Origin: Eutypella sp. D-1
Lineage: Eukaryota; Ascomycota; Sordariomycetes; Xylariales; Diatrypaceae
DNA: 64,000 nucleotides
Assembly (NCBI GenBank): GCA_023313575.1
Contig: JAJTTP010000003.1
Span: forward strand, 1,364,001-1,428,000
Reading direction: 5' to 3'
This document shows, piece after piece, positions 22,957 to 34,807 of the stretch. The first letter of the stretch is position 1. Every line of letters starts with the position of its first letter. The position numbers and the translations under genes are program-made. The notes under the pieces were generated by a model that worked only from the letters and a program-made list of their open reading frames with translations, made no database searches and had not been told where the DNA came from.

Positions 22957-25839
22957 GGCGTACTAACTATGTCAGGGATTGAGACTGTGTCAGTCCACCT
23001 GGATCTGAGGATTTTTCTCCCTTCTTTTTCTCCGACTACTTGCTAACAGGATAATGGCTCGGTGGACAAAATAAAAGAAAACTGTGAAACCTCCTATCAC
23101 TCTATTGCACACAAATGCTACCGCCACATGCAGCTCGATATAGTTACATGAGTTGTAGTCCGAACCCAGGTCGAGTCGGTGTAAATACTAACGTTAAGCA
23201 TACTGGCATAATGGCCGTCTGACCACCTAAGCTTACCTACCTAGGTACGTATAAGCCACCCAAAGGAAGCTGGCGCGCTGACTAAAGCCAATCCTGTGGC
23301 TGGTGAGCGCGGAGCGTGGACCTCACGGTTATCCATGATCGATGCCAATGTCAGCGTGTAAACGTGTTTGACATCTCGTGGGTGGAAAACGATATGAAAC
23401 TTGGGAGGTCCCCACGGGTTGAAGACTGCACTGATACATAAATATACCTGCATACCCACCTGTATGTGCGAAACGAAATACATACAAAGTACGGAGTATA
23501 TATTGCTGCCTTCCAGTCACCTGTGAAACAAAACGGGTACCCATAGAAGTCGGGTAGCGTAAGAAACACCCCGGTAGCTGCACATCTGCAACTTTCGAAC
23601 TGGGCGGTGCTAATATCCGCTGATACTAACCCATAAGCAAATAAGTTGATGGAGTTCATGTTTCACAATACAGCTGGTAGCCCCCCTTACTGCTCGCCTT
23701 GTAAGGGAAACAATTATAGCACGATATCTTGAGGGTAATGTGGAATTATGCACTAATGAATTACAAAGCAAAGGGGATGAGACGGGATGAATGTTCCTTC
23801 GCTTGCTATTCTGTTAGCGGCTACTGGGCTGAATCGGCAGATGGGTGGGGTTACACTCCACCTGGTAGGTCTGTATTAATAGTGGAGAATATACATAAGT
23901 AACCACTTGGATACCGGCATAATTAGAAATGCCATCCCCACATTCCTTAAACTACTTAGGTAGGTACTTTGGTAACCTTATGGACATCTGAAAGTCGCAT
24001 ACATATGGACTACATAGATACTTATGTTTGGATGTAAGTAAGTAAGTTGATAAGCTGAGATAGGCTAGGGCTGGTTTACAAGTAGTGGACATGGGATTGA
24101 GCGATTTACGGAGTAGTTGTTTAGGCAGTTTATCTAAGTATGTACGTACCTGGCGTCTCGCTTGCCCTGGCGCCTTCCCGGCTGTTATCGCGTTCCTGTT
24201 GGGTGCCGAAGGACCGACGCCGCAGCAGCAGCGATACTACCGGCTGGGACCCACCGACGTGGCGTGACCTCAATTCCAACTGAAAAATTTGGCGATGCAT
24301 CAATGGGTGGTAATTAATGTAATTAAGCACTTTGGGCCAAGCCCGAATAACTGTCAAGTAGGGCGAGTACAGGGGTTGTGTAACTCCGGGTTGGCTTACA
24401 TAGGTAGGGAGTTACCTGCTAAGTACCGAACCGATAATTGTACTTGAGGAACGGTTGCGGACCGATTCGCATATGTGCAATGTAAGGTCTGCCGTTCAAC
24501 GCATTTTCCGGACTGGTGGAATGAACGCAGTTGCACGCGACCAGTGACGTCGTTAGACCTTTCAAGGTTTGGCTCGAGCTGAGAGTTAAAGCCTCATTGC
24601 CTTAGACATGATTGGTACGTGTGGTGGTACGTGCTGGTGTTCTATCCGTCTTGTCCGTATACCTAACCCCGGGATGTTATACGGACGTTTCCAGGTTTGA
24701 GTTTCTTCCCCTGGAGCTAACTACCTACTATGTCCCTATGTGTGTATGTACTTCATATGTAGGCATAGTTATTAGGCTGTCGGATTTCATAAGGCCCGTC
24801 TAAGCCGACCGCCAGATCCCAGGCCTGCTCGGGATCTGACTAAGTACCTACACGTGCAACTATAAGGTTAATGCTACCTGATGCACTTACTACTTGTGCT
24901 CATATGTAAGCATTCATGGATGTAATATTGGACGGGCTTTTTGTCATGCCGGTGTAATTCGAGGCAGCCTGCAATTTTACTATGGTTACTACTATGTAAG
25001 TAAGTAATCGATTAATCGACAAAACCTGCAAATCTGGTGCCATCACATTGATTGCCCCTCACTTTAAGTGCAAGTCACGAATCATTGCGATCCCTTCACC
25101 AAAAGCGGATAGGAGTATTGATATGATTGGTAGTGGGACGAGAGAATGTGAGGAGGTAACGGGCGCATGCATAAATGGCACATTGCGGATTGGATGCTAC
25201 CCAAGTGAGATAACCTAACGTACATAACCTACCTACAAGGGCAGGGAGGGATGTAGGCACCTAGTTGCTTGGTAGCTTCGTAGAGAGGGGGTTTGAGGAG
25301 CCATGGATGGCTGGAGGAAGTGAGGGATCACGATGAAATCCAAGTTGTTGAAAATATCGTGGTAAATCGTACTTACTCTAAACTATAAAGTAGTAGGCCA
25401 TGAGGTTCACTCCACGGGTCCTGTATAAATGATGATAGGTACCTAACGCACGCCCAGGTCCTCTGGATGTCGTTAAAAGGAGCTACACAGTCATCATCCA
25501 TACTTTAGACAAGTACGTCCCATACCGCCTGCGAGTTCCTCCTTCGTCTGCAGGAGCGCAGGTGGTTTTGATACCAGGTGGGTAGACAGAGGAGGTACTT
25601 AGGGATGAGATGTACAAATATGTATTCTTGGCCTAGCCTGCCCAGCCTGTCTATAACCCACTGCTGACATAATTCACCAGTAGAAGTAACCAGCCAGACC
25701 AACTAAAATCGAGAAATGTGGACCACTAGAAACGCTAGGTACGGGGTTACCTCTGTTACTGGGTCCCGCTGGGTACCGCAATCCCGCAATTTTCTCCTCT
25801 AGCCCCATCCCGTCGTGCCCGTAACTCCGTAGATCCCGT

Positions 25840-25965
25840 TCTCCCTTTTTCCTTTTTTTCCTACTGTTTAACTGTTTAACTTCTCCCTATGTAAAGCCTC
25901 GACCCTTTTTTCTTCTCTCTTCCCTTTCCTTTTCCCTCTTCCGCTTCCGCTTCCCGTATCTCGTC
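25840..25965 (+). promoter_or_regulatory. CT-rich promoter tract of LCB2
   Basis: This stretch is almost entirely pyrimidine (long runs of CCCTTTTT and TTCCCTTTTCC), followed by TCGTCCGTC. Such CT blocks commonly sit immediately upstream of transcription starts in filamentous fungi. It lies about 0.9 kb before the LCB2 ATG, which implies a long leader if it is the core promoter. Confidence 0.5.
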
Positions 25966-26079
25966 CGTCTTGTCGGCTGCAACTCAAGTAATTAGGTCTG
26001 GTTCTGTGTGTTTTCGCACAAACCTATCCGGGGCCGTCAAGTGGCAGTTGTTGTTTTTCGAGGCGTCGTACTTGCTTAA

Positions 26080-26475
26080 TTGGTTGGGGAAAGGCATTTC
26101 CATTATCATTATCATTATCATCGAACCAAACAGGGCGTTGTTGCATTGCATCCCCTATCACACTCCTTTTTTTCAACCTTGAATATAATTCCCCCAAACC
26201 ACAGCCACAGCTATACAGCTATAGCTACAGCTGCAGCTGCAGCCCCGGACCATCCTACCTCAATTCCGAACCTTGAACAATTTCATACCAACAACTTCAT
26301 TGCCCGCTCGGTCTCGTTCCTGTTTTTGGTGCAATTGTTAATTAATAATAATTGTCAACTATCTACCTCCTATATTAGTATTAATCAACTTGGCCCAAAC
26401 GAACACGGAGAAGGTGTGGAACAGGCGCAGGTCTTTTCCCTTACCTCAATTGCCCTTCAAGTGCCCCTAATGTAA
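26080..26475 (+). other. Upstream ORF in the LCB2 leader (131 codons)
   Basis: This ORF opens before LCB2, starts within an (ATTATC)n microsatellite that encodes His-Tyr repeats, and ends exactly over a GTAAGT splice donor (ATG TAA G). Low-complexity His/Tyr and Ala stretches and the absence of any domain argue against a stable protein. If the leader transcript begins near 25970, ribosomes would meet this frame before the LCB2 start, so it could act in translation control. Confidence 0.3.
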
Positions 26476-26637
26476 GTTACTGTTGCTGCCTTGCTCCGCC
26501 CCAATGGGTTGGTTACCATGGAATGCCACACCGAATTTCGTTGCTCCTTGAAAACATCTTCAAGATGTACCTATCGTCGACGACACTGCTGAGCTTCAAT
26601 TTTTTTTTTTACAACAACCCTGATTTTAATTGCCTAG
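26472..26637 (+). other. Possible 5'-UTR intron of LCB2
   Basis: A perfect donor GTAAGT at 26472 is followed 166 nt later by a poly-T tract, a CTGAT branch-like site and a TGCCTAG acceptor ending at 26637. Both lie upstream of the LCB2 ATG at 26854 and outside any supported coding frame, so the intron would be untranslated. Confidence 0.45.
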
Positions 26638-26853
26638 AAGATTAATCCGACTGACTGAAATGTTACCTCGGACAGAAACTGAAAAATAGAAGTACACGTC
26701 AAAAACTTTTCCAGTAGCCGGTTCCCGACTATTAGTTTAGTGCTGGCGGTCTTTGCGTATAGGAATTCGGAAATTCGTTGTTGTTGAGTGGAACTACTCG
26801 CACAACACCTTAATAGCGACATTCGACGCCGAAATTAATAATAACCTATAGAT

Positions 26854-28836
26854 ATGCCACGACGAATCACCTTACCCTTTACTAATTCAAACAACATGCC
26901 CCAAGCGGAGACGACGGGGAGTGAGAGGCGGCCTTCACAGTCTCGTGGAAACCGCCTTAGCCAACTCTTTTCAACGTCTTCCAAGACCCCCAAGGACCAG
27001 GTTTCGGCCCAGATGGATGCACAGAACAAGCCGAGCACCAACTTCTCTCTACCTACCATCAGGCTTTCTTCCGCTGCTGCCGGCGAGACTACCCATGATG
27101 AGTCTCCGACCACGCTATACCAGCCACCCTCGTCCACGGAGGTATCACGCCAGAAGCGATTTGATGCACAGTTCGGTCCTCTGAACGACCATACTCACCG
27201 CTACGTGAGCATGCACTATGGAGAATCCTTGGAAGCCCCTATCATCGACGAACCGCCCTACTACTACGTCCTCACAACCTATATTAGCTACCTCCTGCTC
27301 ATCGCCATTGGCCACATTCGAGATTTCTTTGGCAAGAAGTTCAGCAAGAAGCCCCTCTACCAGACCATCAAACCTGCAAATGGCTACGCTCCCTTGACCG
27401 ATGACTTTGACAGCTTCTACACTCGCCGCCTGAAGAACCGGATAGACGACCTTTTCGCGAGAACGACCACTGGAGTCCCTGGCCGGTTCATCAATCTGAT
27501 GGACCGCGTGTCCGACAACTTCAATGCCTCCTACCGCTACCTGGGCACCACGACGGAGACCCTGAACATGAGCTCGTACAACTATCTCGGATTTGCACAA
27601 TCTGAAGGCCCCTGCGCCAACGCCGTGGAGGAGACTGTTCGTAAATATGGCCTGAGCTTCTGCAGTCCTCGTGCCGATGCGGGTTCCTCTGACCTCGTGG
27701 CCGATGTCGAGAGAGAGATAGCGGAATTCGTGGGCAAGCCTGCTGCCATGGTGTTCTCTATGGGCTTCGTCACCAACTCGAGCACCTTCCCTGCTCTCGT
27801 CTCCAAGGGCTGCCTCATTATCTCTGACGAGCTTAACCATGCCTCGATCCGGATCGGCGCGCGCCTGTCTGGCGCTGTCATCCGCTCTTTTAAGCACAAC
27901 GATATGGTTGATCTCGAGAAGAAACTCCGGGAAGCCATTGCGCAAGGCCAGCCGCGAACCCATCGCCCCTGGAAGAAGATACTGGTTGCTGTTGAGGGAT
28001 TGTACTCTATGGAGGGAACTATGGTCGATCTGCCGGGCGTGCTCGCACTCAAGGATATCTACAAGTTTCATCTATACGTTGATGAGGCTCATAGTATCGG
28101 AGCTCTTGGTCCCCGTGGCCGCGGTGTCTGTGATTACTTCGGAGTTGACCCGGCCAACGTTGATATCTTGATGGGAACCCTGACCAAGTCGTTCGGTGCG
28201 AACGGTGGTTACGTGGCTGGCGACAAACACGTCATCGACAAGCTGAGGAGCACAAATGCCGCCGTCATGCTGGGAGAGTCACCTACGCCTGCTGTGCTGA
28301 CACAGATCATGGCTTCTCTGAAGCTCATCAACGGGGATCTGGTTCCTGGTCAGGGTGAAGAACGCCTGCAGCGAATTGCTTTCAATTCTCGGTATCTCCG
28401 CCTGGGTCTTAAGCGTCTTGGGTTCATCGTCTACGGCCATGATGATTCGCCCATCGTTCCAATTATGCTGTACAACCCGGCCAAGATTCCTGCCTTCAGC
28501 CACGAGATGCTTAAGCGCAAGATCGCAGTCGTTGTCGTGGGATATCCGGCTACTCCTTTAATTACCTCTCGCGCACGGTTCTGTGTCTCAGCTGCCCACA
28601 ACAAGGATGACATGGACCGTCTACTCGCAGCTTGCGATGAGGTTGGCGATATCCTCCAGCTCAAGTTCTCAACAGGTATCGCCGGTGGACTGAAGCCTCT
28701 TCCGGAAGGTCTATCGCCAGAAGAAAAAGAACAGCGCAGGCTTACCGGGCCGGAGAGCAAAATCGAGCCTCCCCGGTGGTCACTTGAAGAAGTGATCGCT
28801 CGCGGAGAGATAGATTGCAAAGTGCCGCTTCGGTAG
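26854..28836 (+). CDS. LCB2: Serine palmitoyltransferase subunit 2 (LCB2)
   Basis: This is the catalytic PLP-binding subunit of serine palmitoyltransferase, which condenses L-serine with palmitoyl-CoA to 3-ketosphinganine at the ER, the first step of sphingolipid synthesis, together with LCB1. It is a single exon of 660 aa. The N-terminus (1-100) is Ser/Thr-rich and poorly conserved. A membrane segment lies at about 137-158 (YVLTTYISYLLLIAIG). The aminotransferase fold follows, with MSSYNYLGF, DELNHASIRIG, VEGLYSMEG, YVDEAHSIGALG and the Schiff-base lysine K445 in GTLTKSFGANGGY. The family usually has GTFTKSFGAAGGY, so this is a minor variant. A second Met at 26896 is an alternative start. 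The long leader upstream may contain an upstream ORF and an intron. Confidence 0.97.
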   Translation: MPRRITLPFTNSNNMPQAETTGSERRPSQSRGNRLSQLFSTSSKTPKDQVSAQMDAQNKPSTNFSLPTIRLSSAAAGETTHDESPTTLYQPPSSTEVSRQKRFDAQFGPLNDHTHRYVSMHYGESLEAPIIDEPPYYYVLTTYISYLLLIAIGHIRDFFGKKFSKKPLYQTIKPANGYAPLTDDFDSFYTRRLKNRIDDLFARTTTGVPGRFINLMDRVSDNFNASYRYLGTTTETLNMSSYNYLGFAQSEGPCANAVEETVRKYGLSFCSPRADAGSSDLVADVEREIAEFVGKPAAMVFSMGFVTNSSTFPALVSKGCLIISDELNHASIRIGARLSGAVIRSFKHNDMVDLEKKLREAIAQGQPRTHRPWKKILVAVEGLYSMEGTMVDLPGVLALKDIYKFHLYVDEAHSIGALGPRGRGVCDYFGVDPANVDILMGTLTKSFGANGGYVAGDKHVIDKLRSTNAAVMLGESPTPAVLTQIMASLKLINGDLVPGQGEERLQRIAFNSRYLRLGLKRLGFIVYGHDDSPIVPIMLYNPAKIPAFSHEMLKRKIAVVVVGYPATPLITSRARFCVSAAHNKDDMDRLLAACDEVGDILQLKFSTGIAGGLKPLPEGLSPEEKEQRRLTGPESKIEPPRWSLEEVIARGEIDCKVPLR

Positions 28837-31800
28837 ACGGGCCCGGCATCACCCGATGAGATGAGGTCCGCTGTATGGATGCGATTTTGTCATGCCACGG
28901 AGAGAACACCAAATATAGGCGCCTCGGAGTTGTGGTAATGTGACAATCGGACGGTAATGAACATTTTGGGGCTTTTCCGGGAGGTTCAGCCCGCGCTCGC
29001 TTTAAAGGATGGATTTTAGTTCACTTCACATGTGCGGGTTGGCATGAGCAAAAACAAGCGGGGCCCGGGTCATACTTGGCCGTATGCCCCTAACCCTTTG
29101 TTGTTTGCCGGAGACATCAGGGATAAGGAAACAAAGCCAGTGATACCCCCCAAAGCGCGGCGTGGCCTACCACGGCACAAGGGGCCCGCCTGCAAATTTT
29201 TTACGAGTTGGCTTCGGGTTGATCCCAGTTAATTCTCTTTCTTTTTTTCTATACATTCTTCGCTTCGCTTCGTCACGGAGCCTTGTCATGTAGTGTAGTA
29301 TGTGTGAATAGGGAGGGGAGAGGATGGACTGACTGACCGAACGAACGAGCGAACGAAGATGAAGGGAAGGAATGGAAACGAAGGAAGCAGAGGGAACACG
29401 AAGAAGCCACGTCCAGTCGTTATGTCATACGTCGTTAGGAAGTCGGAGGAGCTAGGAAGCTGTGTTGTGTATATTGTCGACATGGCCCCAACCTTTCTAC
29501 CTCGACGGGTTCGGGGTCGGGGTATATAGACTTCTTTGCATCATAACTTGGGACCTGTGCGACTACTTGCCTTTGTTCCATAGAACCCGTGGTGTCTTAT
29601 ACGTCGTAGAGATCATGATGTCGGTAGCGTCTTATGTATGTGTGTATGCTTTTTGATCAGCCAGGAGATAACGTCTTCATGTTCCCGAAGTAAACTCGGC
29701 TCAGCGATTCACACATTGCCAGCGCGCATGCGTGCGTGCGGGTGTAAAATCCATTCCGGCGGTTTTTACGTAGGATAGTCAAGCCCGTGCGTGCAGTTAC
29801 CGTATCGCGTCGCATCGCATCGTATCGTGCCGTCCATGCAGGGACCAAGTGGAAGAGGCTGGCTGGGCTGATGTTGAACTGAGTTAAGGGGGGCATGCAT
29901 AACCTTTCTACCTACCTACCTAGGACCCATCTTTAAATCAACTACCTCCCTACAAAACCACCCACTCACTGTTTGCCACTGGCTGGCTGCCCCTATCCCT
30001 TCTCCTCTCCTCTCTTATTCATGTGGTAGTGCCGGTTCTCGATTGACGGTCTTGTCTTGGATAGGGATGTAGATATATATGTGCCGGATTAACGAGAACG
30101 TCCATGGCGCCATTGGTGTTTCGGCTGGATGGGGGAAAGGGTGAGGTGGGGGATGGGGGTTCGATTTAAAGCTGCGGCCATGGGTGCTAAGCGATGCAGG
30201 TAAATAGGGCGAGTAATGAATGAGCTCTGAGATAGCCAGGCCTACTATGTACTGACAGGAAAAGGGTCGGTTATAGGTAGTATTTCGATTGAGTACCGCC
30301 AGCATATTTAACTTAAAAAACGGTTGCAGTGCACAGTTCAGACTACATACATAGACACACAACCGCCCGCCCACTTGTGACCTCTTTAGGACGCATCCAT
30401 CCATCCATCCATCACTACCTCAGCCGACCTAGGTCACTTGCGTACATGCTCGGTCGTCGACGTCAGACCGCGCATGGCGTTCCCATCCAGGAAGCGCTAT
30501 TGGGGGGAAGAGGAGGAAGGGTTGGTGAGGGGAAAAGGGGGGCTGGCTGGCTGGCTGCCTGGCATGGTAGTGGTGGTGGCTTCAACATGCCTTGCCTAGC
30601 GAGAGCCGCCTCCCACCTAACGCTTATCCATCCATTCATTCATCCACCTCCGATGTAACCTGACCCCGACTGTCTGCCACGGCGGCAGGGTGGCCATTCG
30701 CGGGTGCCGTTCATGCCAATGTCCTATGAGAGAGGCCGTCGTGGGCAGTTGGCGGGAGAGATTGGGAGTCTTGTGCATGTGTGGTTATGGAATATACTGC
30801 CCAGCCCAAGGATCTGCTCTAAATACAAACATAAATACAAACATTCATACGCACATGCATGCATGTATTTCACAGCAGCATCTCATAAACTGAGATCGGA
30901 CAGAATTGTGCCATTAGATACGAAGGGACGAAAAAACGAAACCAGGGGCTTCTAGGGTTTCTACATAGTCCTTCTAGTCCTTCTAGGGATTTCTTTGTTA
31001 CGTTTAGGACAAGGACACCGGACCGGGCTATAACGCTCTATTAACTAACATTCGGGGCCACGGATGTCAGCGAAACGAGGCTAAAAAGAATGGAAGGCCT
31101 GGATGGGGCAAGATGGGGGGATCTTGGAAGGAGGTTTTCAGGGGAGAGGGGGGTTTATTAAGGGTTTTTTTTCTTCTTTTTTTTTCCTTTCGAGAAAGAG
31201 AGATCCGAGGCGCCTACTTGACCTGCACTTTCCATACATACGATACCTTGTATGTACTAAGTAACTACCTGGTAACCGGTTACAGGACGTTGCACGTTGC
31301 CTGCTTAGCCGCTTAGCCAGGTGTCACTTCCGGGCGCTTTGGGCACTGAACGTACCTGCCTAGGACATGCCTAGGACATGCCTAGGACCTGCCTAGCAAC
31401 CTAGATACTTCCAATGTAGACTAGCGGGCCACTAACAGAAAGAAAAACTCCTCGATGCCTCCGGCGCCTATCAGCAGCGACGACCGCCGCCACGACCACG
31501 ACCACCGCGACCACCACCACTATATAGGTACTGACCAACTATAACTACTCACTACTATTCCCAGGGTTTAACTAATTCGTAACCAAGTCTACTTATATCT
31601 CCTAACTAGTACAAGGTAATCAGAAAGGTTACGGCAGCATCGGACGACGGTGTTTCGGCGGATTGCTTACAAAATTATCTAGACTACTCCGTACTTAGTA
31701 CATAGCATACCTAAGTAGCATTCTTCTATTCGTTGCTCACCTATACTAAGTACTATACTTTGATTTTCTACTATAAGCCCGGGTAACTTAGGGAGTAACA

Positions 31801-31984
31801 ACGCCCATATATCACCCATAATTATAACGCTCAACATTCGTTTTGCCAATTACTTTTATAAGAGAAGGTTATTTTACCCGACCCCCCAACCCCTACCTCG
31901 CTGAGATTGTTCGCTGGGATACCTCCCTGGTCTTGTCTTTGTAGGGCCGGAGCAGGTAGTAGATAACGAACAGTAGAGCAACTG

Positions 31985-32035
31985 TCTCTCTCTCACACAC
32001 ACTCTCTCTCACTCACTCTCACTTACTCTGTCTTA
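31985..32035. repeat. CT/CA microsatellite
   Basis: A run of CTCTCT, CACACA and CTCACT units lies about 1.1 kb upstream of the STE50-like start codon. It may be part of a CT-rich promoter tract as well as a microsatellite. Confidence 0.7.
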
Positions 32036-32626
32036 AGTCTCTCTAAGCTGTTTGGAATGTTCTCCTCTCCAGCTTCTTCCACCTCCTTCTAAGGTTGCGT
32101 TGCCGTTGCCGTTACTCATCACCCGCTAAAGGATAGAGGAAGAAGAAGAAGAAGAAGGATACACATGATATACACATTGCTTGCGCACTGGCTAGCTTGT
32201 ACTTGAGCCACAGTATCTCATCATCCTGTCCCATCAACGCCAACGCCACCTGCAGTCGATCTATCCATTCATCCATCCATCCATCCATCCACCCAGTGTT
32301 CAATCCCATCATCAGCGTCAGCCTATATCGTCCAGTCCGTCCGTCAGTTCAGCCCGATCAGCCCGATCAGCCCGACCAAACCGATCAGCGCGTAGCAACA
32401 GCAGCACCAGCAGCCATAGCATTTGTGGCAGTAGCAGGCAATCAATCCTTGGAAACCCGCACTCACCCCCGACAGCCTGTGACTTGACTACCCGGCCGCC
32501 CGCCCGCCATCGATCATCGCCAGGTTTGGCTAGTCTTACCACCAAAAAACTGCACTTATTACTTGTACCAGCGTCGTACGCCCTCTCTCTTGCATCTTTC
32601 CGTCTCCTGGTCTCCTGGGAGGAGGG

Positions 32627-32700
32627 TCCTGGCTATCCTGGTTATCCTGGCTATCCTGGCTATCCTGGCTATCCTGGCTATCCTGGCTATCCTGGCTGCC
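32627..32700. repeat. 9-nt tandem repeat (TCCTGGCTA), about 8 copies
   Basis: A 9-nt unit TCCTGGCTA (with one GTTA variant and a final GCTGC variant) repeats about eight times. Because the unit is a multiple of three, both strands stay open: the plus strand would encode Gly-Tyr-Pro repeats and the minus strand Gln-Asp-Ser repeats. Neither has supporting gene structure. Confidence 0.9.
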
Positions 32701-33136
32701 CTGGCTTAGCCTAGCCTTTTTTTTTCTGGCCCGGGGGGTGGAAGTCGTCGTCTCAAAGGAACGATCAGCAAACGTCCAAACTCTTGTCTCAAATACGAAT
32801 ACACAGACATTCATAATATACGCACGCACACACGCACAAAACGCCCAGAACGCACACATATACACCCGTACATACACACACACGTACATATACGTACAGG
32901 CACGGACAGACAGATATATACATATATAAGTATTTTATATATTTATAGTCGGCGTATATATATATACACACAGTCTCATATATATATTATATATGTAACC
33001 GAGTCGTCCGGATCTCGATTTTAAACCCAACCCAGCGAACCACCACGATACCATCGAAGCTACCCGAAAAGCTACCCGACAGATTGGCAGACAAATACAA
33101 TACCAACCTTCCTCGTTCACTGCCTGCCTCGCCATC

Positions 33137-34807
33137 ATGAATTTCGACTCAGGCACTGCTTACGCCGAATCCGACGCTGACGACGAGTACGAGAGGAGTC
33201 TCCACACCGGCTCCCCCGTCCTCGCTACCGATTCCGAGATCTCCCCTACCGACTCCGAAGGCCTTTCTTCCACCGAACATACGCCTACTACATATGGCCA
33301 TCGGAATAGCGCCGATAGGTTACCCGAGACTATAATATCAGAATGGACTGCCGACGAATGCGCCGACTTCATCGCCACCATAGGCCTTGAACAATATTCC
33401 GATCAGTTTATTAGTATGTTTTGTCCACGACTTGCCCCTGTTTCCCTGTCCCCCCCGCCCCCCTCCCGCTCCCCCCTCCCCCTTACCTACTTTGAAATCC
33501 ATCCTCTTTATTGAGCAGATATCTAACTCTGAAATCTCTACCAGATAACGACATTGTCGGCGAAGCCCTGGTTGCCCTACTTCACGATGATCTGAAGGCT
33601 ATGGGCATTACGAGTGTCGGCCACCGTCTAACCATCCTCAAGAGTGTTTACGATGTCAAGAAGGCCCAGGACATTCCAATAGAAAGTGATCATTATGTGC
33701 CATTATGTATGTCCTCAACTCCCCCCTCCCCCCTCCCCCCTCACCCCCCTTTCCTAGCCCCTCTGCCGGTCTAACGGGATCACCGGTATAGCTGCCGACG
33801 CCGAAGCTCAATATGCGACGGCCACCCTAAAAGACATCAAGCAGCTCGTCGAACAGCTGCGCCTTCGAGACGAGAGGATGAACCTGCTCGAACAGGATTT
33901 CCGTCGCATGACCGACGACTTTAGGCGCTTACGAGAGGATATGCTACCCGCTCTACGCCTAGCCAAGAACGCTCAACAGCCGTTGCCCAACGTTTCCGTT
34001 ACCACCAACCAACCCGGCTATAGTTACGAGTCTTCCACCATCTCTCCCCCCGCACCTACGCCATCTTCAACACAATCCTCGTCTGCTGGACTCAAACGAT
34101 ATCCTTCGACCAAGAAGCCCGTCATAGGATCGACGCCTAAACCCGCCAACTCCCCCACCCACTTACAAACCGCCCACGAGCGTCCTCTGGTAGAGCAGAC
34201 TCTAGACCCCTCCAACGCCGCCGAGAGGGCTGTGTTGTCTTCGTCACACCTCGCAGCCATGAACGGTTCCGGCCAAACCCAATCTCCCGGCTACCCTCCA
34301 AATATGCCCTCTCCGACGTCACCACCGACACTCAGCAGCGCCACCCTCACATCCCAATCCTACCACAAACAGCCCACGTCGTCCACGCGTACGACATTCT
34401 CTGAATCGGACCACTACAATAACAAGCAGCCCATGGCTCCTCGACGACAGACCCCCGCGCCTGAAACGCCCGGCTCCAGCTCAGCTTCCGTAGAGATCTT
34501 CAAATCTTTCCGTGTCAGCATGGATGATCCCTGCTACAAGGTGCTTCCCGCCGCTCTCAAGAAATACCAGATCAACGCCCCGTGGGACCAGTACGCCCTG
34601 TACATTGTGTACGGCGACCAAGAACGATGTCTGGGGCTCGAGGAAAAGCCTCTTATCCTATTTAAGCAATTGGATAGGGAAGGGAAGAAGCCCATGTTCA
34701 TGCTACGGAAGACGAACCCCGCCCCGGCCGATACAGATACACCCGGAAGTGCCGGCCTGGCTCCTGGAAACAGAACGACCTACGATCCTCCAGGTGGAAT
34801 TATCTAA
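33137..34807 (+). CDS. STE50: Ste50/Mst50-type MAPK cascade adaptor (SAM and RA domains)
   Basis: Ste50 proteins tether the MAPKKK Ste11 to Cdc42/Ras and membrane sensors, controlling mating, osmotic and filamentous or invasive growth cascades. Exons are 33137-33413, 33545-33706 and 33792-34807, giving 484 aa. Both donors are GTATGT. The SAM domain spans about residues 68-130 and is split by the first intron, joining DQFI to NNDIVGEALVALL. A basic-acidic helix (LRLRDERMNLLEQDF) follows. A long Ser/Thr/Pro-rich linker leads to the C-terminal Ras-association domain, about residues 378-455 (FKSFRVSMDDPCYKVLPAAL and ALYIVYGDQERCLG). Both introns contain unusual C-rich runs. Protein size and domain order match known Pezizomycotina orthologues. 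Confidence 0.94.
33440..33485. repeat. C-rich run in STE50 intron 1
   Basis: Intron 1 contains a dense run of CCCCCC(T) units between the GTATGT donor and the CTACCAG acceptor. The complementary strand is G-rich enough to form a quadruplex. The 131-nt intron is longer than most in this window because of this run. Confidence 0.75.
33719..33757. repeat. C-rich run in STE50 intron 2
   Basis: The second intron of the same gene carries three to four CCCCCCT units directly after the donor. The same kind of sequence therefore sits in both introns of one gene, which is unlike the other introns of the window apart from the last intron of TAF14. Confidence 0.75.

Larger units (their letters stand above)
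22957..26853. other. Divergent intergenic region between acetoacetyl-CoA synthetase and LCB2
   Basis: No protein gene is supported in 23.0-25.8 kb; overlapping short frames at 23.2-23.7 kb on one strand lack any domain. From 25840 to 25965 there is a strong C/T-rich tract, typical of a highly expressed fungal promoter, just upstream of the likely LCB2 transcription start. The remaining 900 bases to the LCB2 start codon look like a long 5' leader with an upstream ORF and a possible intron. Confidence 0.55.
28837..33136. other. 4.3-kb repeat-rich intergenic region upstream of STE50-like gene
   Basis: No gene is supported. The interval holds the LCB2 3' end (AT-rich to about 29000), then many microsatellites: CATC at 30394-30413, CT/CACA at 31985-32035, ATCC at 32266-32291, a 9-nt minisatellite at 32627-32700, CA/CG-CACA at 32815-32905 and TA-rich runs at 32920-32995. 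The open frames across these repeats are periodic translation products. The last few hundred bases should be the promoter and leader of the STE50-like gene. Confidence 0.55.

Noticed and set aside
27145..28071. 308-codon minus-strand frame inside LCB2
   Set aside because: It lies fully antisense to the highly conserved LCB2 exon and has no recognisable motif, so it is an artefact of codon bias.
32484..32714. Gly-Tyr-Pro repeat ORF
   Set aside because: It is the translation of a 9-nt minisatellite and has no start context or conserved flank.
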